This document shows, piece by piece, positions 7,782 to 15,730 of a stretch of DNA of 64,000 nucleotides. The stretch's first letter is position 1. Each line of letters begins with the position of its first letter. The DNA lies in the NCBI RefSeq assembly GCF_009758175.1, contig NZ_WRPM01000031.1, positions 93,540-157,539 on the forward strand. The letters are read 5' to 3'. Source of the stretch: Nesterenkonia alkaliphila. Lineage in GTDB: Bacteria; Actinomycetota; Actinomycetes; Actinomycetales; Micrococcaceae. The notes under the pieces are model-generated. The model was not told where the DNA came from, searched no databases, and saw nothing but the letters and a program-made list of their open reading frames with translations. The position numbers and the translations under genes were made by a program.

Positions 7782-9072
7782 GGCGTTGAACTATGCGGTG
7801 CGGCTGGGGGATGCCCTGGCGAAGCTGGGCGAGAAGAAAGTCACCGCTACTGAGGCACTGCTGCTGATGCACTTGTGCAATCACGTGGACTCGCAGTGGC
7901 GTTGGAAGTCTGACAAGGCCACACTGGCCCGGCGGTGCATCACTACTACCAGGACAGTCCAGACTGGGCTGAGCAAGTTCGAGATGTGGGGTCTGATCTC
8001 TCTGGTGCGCTCTGTAGGTCACCGTGGCCAGGACGTGGCCGGCTTCGAGTTCTGGGTCCATGAGGCGGCTCTCCAGCAGCTGATTACTGACCCGGAGGGG
8101 TTCTTCAACTACCTGGAAGCAGCTGAGACCGACGAAAGTGCCGTTGAAGAACCCCCAGGTCAGGGTAGGTCGGAAAATTCTTCCACCCCAGAGTCGGGCC
8201 TGTGGATAACTGGGTCGGAAAATTCTTCCACCCCCATGAACATTAGGGAGGAAAATTTTTCCACCCTGGCTGGGTCGGAAAAAAATGCAGGCTCCGATGT
8301 CGAAAATTTCCACCCTCAACGCGCGCGCACGTCCTCTAACCATCGCTTAAACCCTCAATCCTCCTCCTCAAGTCCTCCTGGTGAGCACAGAGGCGGGACC
8401 GGCAGATCTTCGGAGGAGGAGGACGAGAAGATCCCGGAGGGGGAGACTCCGGTGGGGCCAGCGCCTGCGGCGGCTGTCCCTGCACCGGAGCCGATGGACA
8501 ACCGGCCTTACCGGGATGTTCCTCTGGCTCATGTCTCAGCGTTGGTGGAGCGCCACACCGGGGTGCGGGTGGGGTCACGCTCCACGCTGGAGGCGTTGGT
8601 CGATGAGATCTTCAGCCGGGCCAGCGGTCGGGTGGTGAGCCCGTTGGGGCTGATTGCAGCGGCGTTGCGCAACGCTCCCCAGGGGTGGGCTGAGTGGATC
8701 GCGCAGCGGTCCCAACCCTCAGCTCGGGGGTCGGGTACTGGGGTGGTGTGCCCGCTGCCGGCTCATGCCAAGAACGGGTATATGCGCTCGAACTGTCCGC
8801 AGTGCTCGGGTAAGGGCACCTGGCAGGTGGAGTTCCCTGACCGGCTGACCCCGGAGATCTTCAACGCGTTGCCGGAGAAGCACCGTCGCAACGCCCTTGC
8901 CGTCGGGGTCGAGGTCAGTCAGGAGGCGACCGAGGAGGAAATGCGACGGCTGAGGTTCAGGGATCTGCCACGGCAACAACAGCGAAGTGAAGCACCGGTG
9001 GGCACCCGGGTAAGGGATCAGCAGGAGACGGGACGGGATACCAGCTATGAGCGCAGCAGAGCACACACCTGA
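7771..9072 (+). CDS. Winged-helix replication-type protein (candidate Rep) with internal repeats
   Basis: 433 residues from a GTG start with a GGAGGTAGAT ribosome-binding site. The N-terminal domain (about 1-110) is a winged helix: 'VTATEALLLMHLCNHVD' followed by 'SDKATLARRCITTTRTVQTGL' in two helices, similar to HTH proteins used as plasmid/phage replication initiators or primosome loaders. The middle (about 130-185) is low complexity and encodes the peptide repeat SENSSTP. It corresponds to AT-rich DNA repeats that look like an origin. The C-terminal half has a small cysteine/histidine cluster ('VCPLPAH', 'NCPQCSGKG', about 328-352), possibly zinc-binding. Rep is an inference from the winged helix and the embedded repeats. 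Confidence 0.55.
   Translation: MSIEALNYAVRLGDALAKLGEKKVTATEALLLMHLCNHVDSQWRWKSDKATLARRCITTTRTVQTGLSKFEMWGLISLVRSVGHRGQDVAGFEFWVHEAALQQLITDPEGFFNYLEAAETDESAVEEPPGQGRSENSSTPESGLWITGSENSSTPMNIREENFSTLAGSEKNAGSDVENFHPQRARTSSNHRLNPQSSSSSPPGEHRGGTGRSSEEEDEKIPEGETPVGPAPAAAVPAPEPMDNRPYRDVPLAHVSALVERHTGVRVGSRSTLEALVDEIFSRASGRVVSPLGLIAAALRNAPQGWAEWIAQRSQPSARGSGTGVVCPLPAHAKNGYMRSNCPQCSGKGTWQVEFPDRLTPEIFNALPEKHRRNALAVGVEVSQEATEEEMRRLRFRDLPRQQQRSEAPVGTRVRDQQETGRDTSYERSRAHT
8168..8316. repeat. Iteron-like repeats with a DnaA box: candidate replication origin
   Basis: GTCGGAAAATTCTTCCACCC occurs twice exactly (from 8169 and 8214). Degenerate copies lie at 8246-8267 (GGAAAATTTTTCCACCCT), 8274-8286 (half) and 8299-8316. 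Each core (GGAAAATTCTTCC) is close to palindromic. A perfect DnaA box, TGTGGATAA (complement of TTATCCACA), lies at 8201-8209 between the first two. The stretch is far more AT-rich than its surroundings and lies inside the candidate rep gene, as in several plasmids whose origin is within rep. Confidence 0.6.
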
Positions 9073-10009
9073 CGGGGCACACACACCTGGCGGGGCAGTG
9101 GACCCGTTCACCGGTGAGCAGCTTTTGGAGGCCGGGAAGACTGCCGGGCGCATGGTGATCCGGCCGATGATGCAGCGAGCTGGGCTGCTGCGGTTCTGGG
9201 AAGACGTTCTTGGGGAAACGGTGGCTGGTGCATGGCAGTCCCGGTACAGCTTCGATCCGGCTATCGGGTCTCTGCAAGCCTGGGTGAACAGGATCGGTCA
9301 TAACCAGGCGGTGACTCGTATCCATGCTGAGGTCAACAAGCACGGGGATCTGTTGCCCGAGCGGCCCAGTGGCGATGGTGAGTCCGGGTACACGGTCGAG
9401 GAGCAGCTGGCCAATGCTGCCTCGCGGGTGTGGGAGCACCGGGACCAGTACGGTGATCCGGCAGTGGAGACCGCAGAGGCCTTAGCGGTGGAGTCCTGGT
9501 TGCAGCCCATCCTTGGTACTGCTTCGGCGGTGATGGACCAGGAGGTGTTCATCCACGGGCTGGCCACTCATTTGCATTTCCACACCGATACCAAGCAAGC
9601 AGCAGCGGCTTTTGGGATCAGTGAGGCCCGGGTCAGGGAGTTCAAACGGACCCTGGAGCTGTATTGCCAGGTGATTCTGAACGCCTGGCACAAGCACGCC
9701 GAGCTTCAGGGGAAGCCGGCCCGGGTGCGGGATCTGATCTCTTGTCTGCCCGAGATCGGAGTGGCGGGGTCGTGGACTACGAAAATGGCCCGAGCTATCG
9801 CCTCTTACCCGGGCAGCTGGCAGAAGATCCCGGTCTCTCATGTGCAGGAGCAGACCGGTTGGACCTACAACACTGCCCGGCAGTACCTGGCCACGACGGT
9901 GCGGCTGCTGAGTGTGGCTTGGGGCGTGATCGACGGGACTGTGCCCATTGAACTTCGCCGGGCCACAGACGAAGAACATCCCCGGGTACGGGAAGAGAAA
10001 GCCGCGTAG
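9047..10009 (+). CDS. Sigma-70/ECF-like protein of the mobile element
   Basis: 320 residues. A segment at about 63-95 ('SFDPAIGSLQAWVNRIGHNQ') resembles sigma region 2 of ECF factors ('FDP..GS..AWL..IARN'). A second helical part at about 180-215 ('TKQAAAAFGISEARVREFKR') resembles a region-4 helix-turn-helix. The C-terminal 100 residues hold another possible winged helix ('TGWTYNTARQYLATTVRLL'). The gene overlaps the upstream candidate rep by 26 bases. It could be an element-specific sigma factor switching on transfer genes, or a divergent DNA-binding protein; no promoter target could be identified. Confidence 0.5.
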   Translation: MSAAEHTPDGAHTPGGAVDPFTGEQLLEAGKTAGRMVIRPMMQRAGLLRFWEDVLGETVAGAWQSRYSFDPAIGSLQAWVNRIGHNQAVTRIHAEVNKHGDLLPERPSGDGESGYTVEEQLANAASRVWEHRDQYGDPAVETAEALAVESWLQPILGTASAVMDQEVFIHGLATHLHFHTDTKQAAAAFGISEARVREFKRTLELYCQVILNAWHKHAELQGKPARVRDLISCLPEIGVAGSWTTKMARAIASYPGSWQKIPVSHVQEQTGWTYNTARQYLATTVRLLSVAWGVIDGTVPIELRRATDEEHPRVREEKAA

Positions 10010-10044
10010 ACAGCCACCATCGACCGGGATAAGGAATACCACTC

Positions 10045-10614
10045 ATGAGTAAGAGCTACCAACCACCGTTCATCAAGACCTCAGACCAACCCGGGGTGGG
10101 CACCCATGTCTTTGTGGTGGGCGAGTCTTCCCGGGCGTTCTCCGGCCCAGAATGGATCGGCACTGTGGCCACCCCTGATGCGGATGCCAGCAGTGGCGAA
10201 CGGTACGTCGTGGTGGCCCCGGATCGGGCAGCAGGAGACTGCGCTACGTTCGATCAGGCGGTGGACCGGATGCTGGTGGCCAACGGGCACCGGCCCCCGA
10301 CAGTAGACCCTGTTGAGGCGGATCTGATCGAGTACGGCATTGACTCCAATGTGTTCAAAGACTGGCAGCAGATTCACAGCGACTTCAAGCTCCAGGACGC
10401 GGACGGCACCCGCAGAGTCATGGCGCTCAGTGGGAATCGAGGCTCTGTGCTGACTCCCTGGAGAGGGCCAGAAGCTGCCAGCAACGCCACAGACCCCGGA
10501 GCCCCGAGTCGCGGACGGTCTCGGCCCCGCACAGCAGCTGAGCAGCTGCCAGAGGGCTATCAGAGCCCCGCCCCCGGTGGCCCCAGCGTTGGTGAGCCGG
10601 GGTGGGGCCGATGA
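10045..10614 (+). CDS. Hypothetical protein with element-type C-terminal tail, 189 aa
   Basis: No recognised domain. Residues about 25-90 form a mixed alpha/beta region, and the last 60 residues are a proline/glycine-rich disordered tail. That tail includes 'AEQLPEGYQSPAP', nearly the same as 'QQLPQGYSAP' and 'EQLPAGYSLP' in the tails of the proteins at 27635 and 28684. Shared tails between otherwise unrelated proteins suggest a common sorting or secretion signal. The stop overlaps the next start (ATGA), which links it to the T4SS operon. Confidence 0.6.
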   Translation: MSKSYQPPFIKTSDQPGVGTHVFVVGESSRAFSGPEWIGTVATPDADASSGERYVVVAPDRAAGDCATFDQAVDRMLVANGHRPPTVDPVEADLIEYGIDSNVFKDWQQIHSDFKLQDADGTRRVMALSGNRGSVLTPWRGPEAASNATDPGAPSRGRSRPRTAAEQLPEGYQSPAPGGPSVGEPGWGR

Positions 10615-10928
10615 GCCCTGAAACCTTGGGGTTTGTCGCCGCAGCCTGGGTGATCACCGGTGCAGTGATGGCCTGGTCATTCTTCGAGCTGTGGCGTGAG
10701 GAGCAGGACCAGAAGTACCGGACCAAGTTTGCCCGGCTGACACTGGTAGCTCTGCCCGTCGGGGGCCTTTGGCTGCTGGTGGGGGCGTGGTTACTGATCC
10801 GGGACTGGGCGCATGAGACCGCAGCCTCCCGATCCACCGGGGAGTCCAGGCGTTCATTCTTTGGAGATCTCATGGGAAATAACCGCAAACGGGTACCTGT
10901 GGCAGCGGATGAGAGGCAGAGCGTGTGA
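10611..10928 (+). CDS. Small two-helix membrane protein (tandem paralogue 1)
   Basis: 105 residues from the ATG overlapping the previous stop. Two membrane segments (about 5-25 and 45-65) flank a short charged loop containing 'KFARLTLVALPVGGLWLLVG'. The next gene has the same plan ('RFARLTVTAPFLGPVWLLLG'), so they are diverged duplicates. Position at the head of the T4SS genes suggests a small inner-membrane component, but no family is recognised. Confidence 0.6.
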   Translation: MSPETLGFVAAAWVITGAVMAWSFFELWREEQDQKYRTKFARLTLVALPVGGLWLLVGAWLLIRDWAHETAASRSTGESRRSFFGDLMGNNRKRVPVAADERQSV

Positions 10929-11209
10929 TGGGCGTAGAGACGGTATTAGGGATCAGCGTGATGTGGCTGTTCGTCGGGATGGGCTCGGTGTGGGTCTTCC
11001 TGGATCTGTGGGGGCAATCGACCCGGGCTGAGGACCGGTGCCGGTTCGCCAGGTTGACTGTAACGGCTCCTTTTTTGGGACCAGTGTGGCTGCTGCTTGG
11101 TGTGGCAGCTACATCCCGGGGCTCATCAGCAGATGCGCAGCCCGCCAGGCGGCACTGGCCTGGGGAGTTCAGGGATTTCCTCAATGACCTCACCGGACCA
11201 GATGCCTAA
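10928..11209 (+). CDS. Small two-helix membrane protein (tandem paralogue 2)
   Basis: 93 residues. The ATG shares a base with the upstream stop (TGATG). Two membrane segments and the connecting 'LW-x10-RFARLTV' pattern mirror the preceding protein, including spacing from the first helix. The C-terminal part is polar and short. A paired membrane component of the transfer apparatus is plausible; the family is unknown. Confidence 0.6.
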   Translation: MGVETVLGISVMWLFVGMGSVWVFLDLWGQSTRAEDRCRFARLTVTAPFLGPVWLLLGVAATSRGSSADAQPARRHWPGEFRDFLNDLTGPDA

Positions 11210-11237
11210 AGACAGAATTGGATCAGCGGCAGGAGAG

Positions 11238-11594
11238 ATGATGAGTACTGATCAGCCGAGCACTGAGAACACCACTGAGATCGAGCAGGCAGCTTCACTG
11301 GACACTGAGGCTGACCAGCTGGAGGAGCCGATCACCGAAGACGAGGTGATGGATGATCCTTGGGCCGAAGAGGTAGAGCGGTCAAAGCGCCGGCCAGGGC
11401 TGTTGGCCCGTGGCCGTGCGCGGTGGCGGCGCGGCTGGGTGCACTACTTGACGCACAGTGTCCCAGCTGATGACGACGGGCCAGAGAACCTGCCCACGAT
11501 TCTCCAGGGCACCAGGGGCAGGATCATCTTCGCTGTGGCCACTGCTTGTGTGATGGTTCTTTGGATGATCGCTCTGGTCGCAATCGTGTTCTGA
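11238..11594 (+). CDS. Single-pass membrane protein with acidic N-terminus, 118 aa
   Basis: The start is at 11238 or 11241 (adjacent ATG codons) behind AGGAGAG; longer in-frame extensions lack a ribosome-binding site. The first 50 residues are very acidic, followed by an Arg-rich block ('RRPGLLARGRARWRRGW', about 57-73) and one C-terminal membrane helix (about 97-117). By the positive-inside rule it is a tail-anchored protein with a cytoplasmic acidic domain. It belongs to the T4SS operon; no family assignment. Confidence 0.6.
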   Translation: MMSTDQPSTENTTEIEQAASLDTEADQLEEPITEDEVMDDPWAEEVERSKRRPGLLARGRARWRRGWVHYLTHSVPADDDGPENLPTILQGTRGRIIFAVATACVMVLWMIALVAIVF

Positions 11595-11693
11595 TCCGCG
11601 CGTGATCTCTATCTGACATACGTCCCGGGCTGCTGAGCGCCCATTTCACCGGCGAGCAGGGTGTTTGCCGGTGAGTGATGGAGGAGGCCAGCG

Positions 11694-12440
11694 GTGCTGG
11701 AGAACATTGATACCTCAGGCAGTGGGCTGGGGCACATCAACATGATCGCCGGGTGGATGATGGGCACAGCGGCAGTGCTGCTGGTGATCGGCGGGGTATT
11801 AGCTGCGTTGCGTTGGGCCAGCGGCAAGGTGATCGCTAACAGTGAGAACAGTGCTGCTGGATTCCGTGGGATCTATCTGTGTTTGGCGGCAGCGTTGGTG
11901 CTGGGCAGTTTGGGAGGCGCGATCCAGTGGACGTCGTCTTCTGCGGCAACAGCGAGTGACGGGGGAGTGCTGGTCAACGAGGCCGGACCAGGACATGTCA
12001 ACGTCCACCTGGAGGAACCAGCCTCGCAGTGCTTGAACACCGTCACAGTCTCTGGGGACTGGCACCGAGCAGGTTCATTTGGTGGCCAGGACGCGCATAT
12101 CCCGCCTGAGCAGGAACACGAGTGGATGGTCGCAGAACTTGATCGCCTTGGTGCGTTCGATCTTGCTGCCAGTGAGGCCTCCACCAGGACTCTGGGCTGG
12201 CTTTGGCACCATTCCAGCGCTCCAGCCTCTGGGTGGCAAGATGCAGGGCACCCCTCCACTTGGGATGACACAGGCTACATATCGAGATATTCCTGGCGTC
12301 CTGACGGCGGTGGCGGGGATTGCACCCGGTCCAACACGAATCCCGCCCCTGGCTCTGAGATCGAGGTGATCGTGCTGGACACCAGCCCCTCGATGAGTGC
12401 CCTCTACATCATCTACACCATTCCTGTTCCCGGGGACTAG
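11694..12440 (+). CDS. Membrane protein with two N-terminal helices and exported domain, 248 aa
   Basis: The GTG start at 11694 follows a GGAGGAGGCC ribosome-binding site. Two membrane helices (about 17-40 and 58-78) precede a soluble domain of about 165 residues with two cysteines ('SQCLNTV' near 113, 'GGDCTRS' near 211) that could form a disulfide outside the cell. The helix pair resembles the VirB2-like protein encoded next in spacing and in 'GGxIxW' at the end of helix 2 ('LGGAIQWTS' versus 'IGGAIMWFS'). It may be a pilin-like protein with an added surface domain. Function unknown. Confidence 0.55.
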   Translation: MLENIDTSGSGLGHINMIAGWMMGTAAVLLVIGGVLAALRWASGKVIANSENSAAGFRGIYLCLAAALVLGSLGGAIQWTSSSAATASDGGVLVNEAGPGHVNVHLEEPASQCLNTVTVSGDWHRAGSFGGQDAHIPPEQEHEWMVAELDRLGAFDLAASEASTRTLGWLWHHSSAPASGWQDAGHPSTWDDTGYISRYSWRPDGGGGDCTRSNTNPAPGSEIEVIVLDTSPSMSALYIIYTIPVPGD

Positions 12441-12530
12441 AGCCGGTGACATGCGCCGGCTGTGAGGGGCCGGTAGAGCAGGTGGACAGCGCAACGGGAC
12501 TGTCCCCTGATACCGAGAGGAACTTTGATC

Positions 12531-12842
12531 ATGATCAACGCACTGTACATCCAGGCCGGAGGCGGAGGGATCAACCCTGGGGTCAGCCCCAACATGGGAG
12601 CACCCTGGGTTCAGAACTTCCTCCAGACGTTCGCTGGGCAGATCATCGGTACCGCGATTGTCTGTTTCGTGATTACCGCTGTGATCGGGCTGATCGTCTG
12701 GGGCGGGTCCAAGATGTTCGGCGCTTCGGCCGGACAGTCAATGGGCATCCAGGGGTTCATCGTCTCCCTGGTCGCGGCTCTGTTGGTGGGCTCCATCGGT
12801 GGGGCAATCATGTGGTTCTCCGGCTGGAACCTCTTCGGGTGA
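12531..12842 (+). CDS. VirB2/TrbC-like pilin subunit
   Basis: 103 residues from ATG 12531, behind GAGAGG; a TTG at 12525 is also possible. Two membrane helices (about 35-60 and 76-98) are separated by a short polar loop ('SKMFGASAGQSMG'), and the protein has a glycine-rich N-terminus. Size, two-helix topology and position ahead of a polytopic protein, a VirB4 and a VirD4 match VirB2/TrbC-type or actinobacterial 'pilin-like' T4SS subunits. No long signal peptide is apparent, so insertion may be signal-less. Confidence 0.6.
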   Translation: MINALYIQAGGGGINPGVSPNMGAPWVQNFLQTFAGQIIGTAIVCFVITAVIGLIVWGGSKMFGASAGQSMGIQGFIVSLVAALLVGSIGGAIMWFSGWNLFG

Positions 12843-12898
12843 GTGGTGAGGCGAAGCCCAGCAGCTAGGCAGCAGCCCACCGGCACTGAGGAACAGTG

Positions 12899-14029
12899 AT
12901 GATGGATTCATTTGTCGTGGTTGGCATCGGCGGACTGATCCCCGATCCTTTCGAGGATTGGGGTGAATCGTTCCGTGCCCTGTTGGCTCAGTCGATCAAC
13001 TCCTTTGCCCACGCCTCGTGGGAGTTCATCGCAGGAGCTTTCGGGGATGCCACCAGCTTCACTCCCTCCGGGGATGCTGATTCCTGGTGGATCGCGGTGA
13101 TGGGAGGCACTGTCAATGTGACAGGCGCTGATACCTACACGATCCACTACCCAGGGATGCTTAACGTGATGGTGCTGGCGATGCTGCCGATCTTGATCAT
13201 CTTCCTCACGTTCCAGATCATCCTGTCACTGTTCCGGGCCTCAACAGCTGGGATGATCAGGGCGTTTGCGTCAGCGGTGTTGGCGGTCCCGGCCACCTAC
13301 GTCACGGCGGGCCTGGTGTTCATGGGGCTGCGGGCCACTGACGCTATGGCGTTGTGGATTCTGCAGGCCGGCACCGATGAGACCTCGGGTGAGGATATCG
13401 GGGTTGCCGGGATCATGCGCTTGGTGGGCTTCTGGTACAACCCGCACGAGGACGAAGTCGTTGTTGATACCAATTACGAGCTGTGGGCAATGGCCGGTAT
13501 CGCTGATGAGCCCGGGGCGATCCTGCTGCCATTCTTGGTCAGTTTCGGGCTTCTGATCTGCTGCGGGATCTTGATGCTGATGATGATCTTCCGCACCGTG
13601 GCGGTGCTGACACTGGCGATGTTCACCCCTATTGCCATATTCAGTCTGAGCTTCGAGGCGGCGAAGTCGATCTTCTCCAAGTGGATCAGTGTGGAAGTCG
13701 CGCTGATGCTGGCCAAACCTGTTGCGGCTGCGATTGTGCAGTTCGGGCTGACTATGGCCTCCATCGGCTCGGACTGGGTGCAGCTGGTTGCTGGGGCGGC
13801 ACTGATCGTGATCGCCTCCGCTATGCCGCTGCTGATGCTGGCGTTTGTGAGCTTCATGACCCCGGAGGGCAACCGCGCGATGGAAGCAGCAGGTGTAGCT
13901 GCCGCCGCTGGCGGTGGCCGGCGGATAAGCGGAGTCGGCCGTGGCGCTGCCCGGACAGCAACACGGACCGGTGGCCGGGTGCTGCGCGGCGGTGGCCGGA
14001 TGATCACCCGAAGCGTTCGGCGTCGGTAA
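12899..14029 (+). CDS. Polytopic T4SS channel protein, TrbL/VirB6-like
   Basis: 376 residues; GTG 12896, ATG 12899 and ATG 12902 are all possible after GAGGAA. An amphipathic N-terminus is followed by at least six membrane segments between about 90 and 330, with a large hydrophilic loop (about 150-200) carrying 'GFWYNPHEDE'. The C-terminus is a Gly/Arg-rich basic tail (about 335-376), suited to contact nucleic acid or acidic phospholipids. Topology and gene order between the pilin-like gene and the VirB4 module match the VirB6/TrbL inner-membrane channel of Gram-positive conjugation systems. Confidence 0.65.
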   Translation: MMDSFVVVGIGGLIPDPFEDWGESFRALLAQSINSFAHASWEFIAGAFGDATSFTPSGDADSWWIAVMGGTVNVTGADTYTIHYPGMLNVMVLAMLPILIIFLTFQIILSLFRASTAGMIRAFASAVLAVPATYVTAGLVFMGLRATDAMALWILQAGTDETSGEDIGVAGIMRLVGFWYNPHEDEVVVDTNYELWAMAGIADEPGAILLPFLVSFGLLICCGILMLMMIFRTVAVLTLAMFTPIAIFSLSFEAAKSIFSKWISVEVALMLAKPVAAAIVQFGLTMASIGSDWVQLVAGAALIVIASAMPLLMLAFVSFMTPEGNRAMEAAGVAAAAGGGRRISGVGRGAARTATRTGGRVLRGGGRMITRSVRRR

Positions 14030-14053
14030 AGCACGGAAAGGACACAGAATCCT

Positions 14054-15730
14054 ATGAGCGCACCAATGGCCTATGAGGCCTCTGAGTGGGACGGCACCCG
14101 GTTCGGACGGGAAGAGTCCACCGGCGTGGTGATGGGCCTGGGGTGGGACCAGGTGATCTTCCTGGGAGTCGGGGTGCTGATCTGTGTACCCATCGTGGTT
14201 GCAGTCGGGTTTCCTACGGGCTTGCTGATCGCCCTGGTGATCGGTGGCGGGTTCGCTCTGGTGGGTATCCCCAGAGTGATGGGCAAGTCACTGATTAGGT
14301 GGGCGTTTACGATCATGAAATTCGGTTGGCGGAAAAAGCAGGGCCAGACTGAGTACGTCCAGCCCGTTGATGGTCTGGAGGCCGGGCTGGATGCCACTGG
14401 CACGATCTACAGGCAGAACGAACTGGTGGCACCCGGGGATTCTCAGGTGCTGCCGGACTACGAATCGGTAGACGGGCCGATCAGGCCTGAGGACGATACC
14501 CCCAGGAACAAGAAAGGCAGGATCAAACCGGGTAAGGGCCACCGGTTCAAACTGCCCGGGGAGATCAACGAACTGCGGGTCTTCCAGCAGCCGGGGGGAG
14601 CAGCGTTCGTCTATGACCCGCGCCGCAAAGAGGCCGTGGTGGTTGCAGCGATCATGACCGATAAGGCATTCGCCCTGGAGGCCTTTGAGGATAAGGAGGA
14701 CCGGCTGCGGGCATGGGCCGGTGTGCTCTCCGGGCTATCCCGTATCCCTGGTGTGGCGCGGCTGCAATTCTCGGACCAGACCACCATCATCAGCGGGGCT
14801 AAGGTCATGGCCTGGTATGAGCGCAAACGTCTAGAGGCTCCCACCCGGGATATCGACGGTGACCAGGTGCAGATGAGCGGACCGGGGATCGACCCGATCC
14901 TGGATGGGTCGTTCGTGGAGATGATGAACCACCAGGACGGTCAGTCGCTTCATGAGCCCTGGCTGACCATCGTGCTCTCCCAGGACGTACTGGCCCGACG
15001 GATTCAAGCCAATGGCGGGAAGCTGCGCGGGTTCATGGACACCGCTTTGGGAGTGATGAGGGTGGTGGAGTCGGCACTGCCGGACTCAGGCACCCGAGTG
15101 GTGAAGTGGCATACCCCACGGAGCTTGGCCGCCCTGATCCGTTCTGGGTTCGACCCGCTGTCCACGATGGAGATCAGCGACCGCGAGGGAGACTTCGCCG
15201 GGGTGGCCCCCGATAGTGCTGGGCCAATGCACGCGGAGTGGACCCTGGATCGGTTCGAGTCCGACGGGGCTCTGCACCGCAGCTTTGTGATCAGCGAGTG
15301 GCCCCAAGCCCAAGCCCAGCTGGGGTTCCTTGACCGGTTCATCTTCGCCGGGGAGTTCCGCCACACCGTGAGCCTCTATGTGAAGCCCAGGGATACCCGC
15401 AAAGCTCTGAAAGACAATGAGCGGCGCAAGGCAGATTGGCAGACCAACGAGACGGTGAGAAGCCGTTTGGGTAAGCAGCCCAGCCTGCGCCATACCCGCC
15501 AGATCGAGGATATCGAGCGGGAAGAAGCCGAGCTGGTGGAATCCCACGCCCCGGTGAAGATCGCATGTCTGATCACCGTCTCAGCCACGACCGAGCAGGA
15601 GTTGGAGGCCAACTGCGGGGATCTGCGCACCCGGGCAGCGGAGGCAGGATGTGAGATCCGACTACTGGGGGGTGAGCAGGACTCTGGGTTTATCGCTGGT
15701 GCCCTGCCGCTGGGGAGGTTGGCGCTCTGA
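14054..15730 (+). CDS. SCO6880-like T4SS protein with PrgI-type N-terminus
   Basis: 558 residues. Two close membrane helices (about 35-75) follow a short cytoplasmic stretch, as in PrgI/VirB3-like proteins. The remaining 470 residues are soluble, with segments such as 'WPQAQAQLGFLDRFIF' and 'LKDNERRKADWQTNETVRSRLG' that resemble the N-terminal, non-ATPase half of VirB4 proteins. The family 'SCO6880' stands upstream of the VirB4 ATPase in actinobacterial conjugative elements, as here; the stop overlaps the next ATG by one base. It probably forms a complex with the VirB4 motor at the membrane. Confidence 0.75.
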   Translation: MSAPMAYEASEWDGTRFGREESTGVVMGLGWDQVIFLGVGVLICVPIVVAVGFPTGLLIALVIGGGFALVGIPRVMGKSLIRWAFTIMKFGWRKKQGQTEYVQPVDGLEAGLDATGTIYRQNELVAPGDSQVLPDYESVDGPIRPEDDTPRNKKGRIKPGKGHRFKLPGEINELRVFQQPGGAAFVYDPRRKEAVVVAAIMTDKAFALEAFEDKEDRLRAWAGVLSGLSRIPGVARLQFSDQTTIISGAKVMAWYERKRLEAPTRDIDGDQVQMSGPGIDPILDGSFVEMMNHQDGQSLHEPWLTIVLSQDVLARRIQANGGKLRGFMDTALGVMRVVESALPDSGTRVVKWHTPRSLAALIRSGFDPLSTMEISDREGDFAGVAPDSAGPMHAEWTLDRFESDGALHRSFVISEWPQAQAQLGFLDRFIFAGEFRHTVSLYVKPRDTRKALKDNERRKADWQTNETVRSRLGKQPSLRHTRQIEDIEREEAELVESHAPVKIACLITVSATTEQELEANCGDLRTRAAEAGCEIRLLGGEQDSGFIAGALPLGRLAL

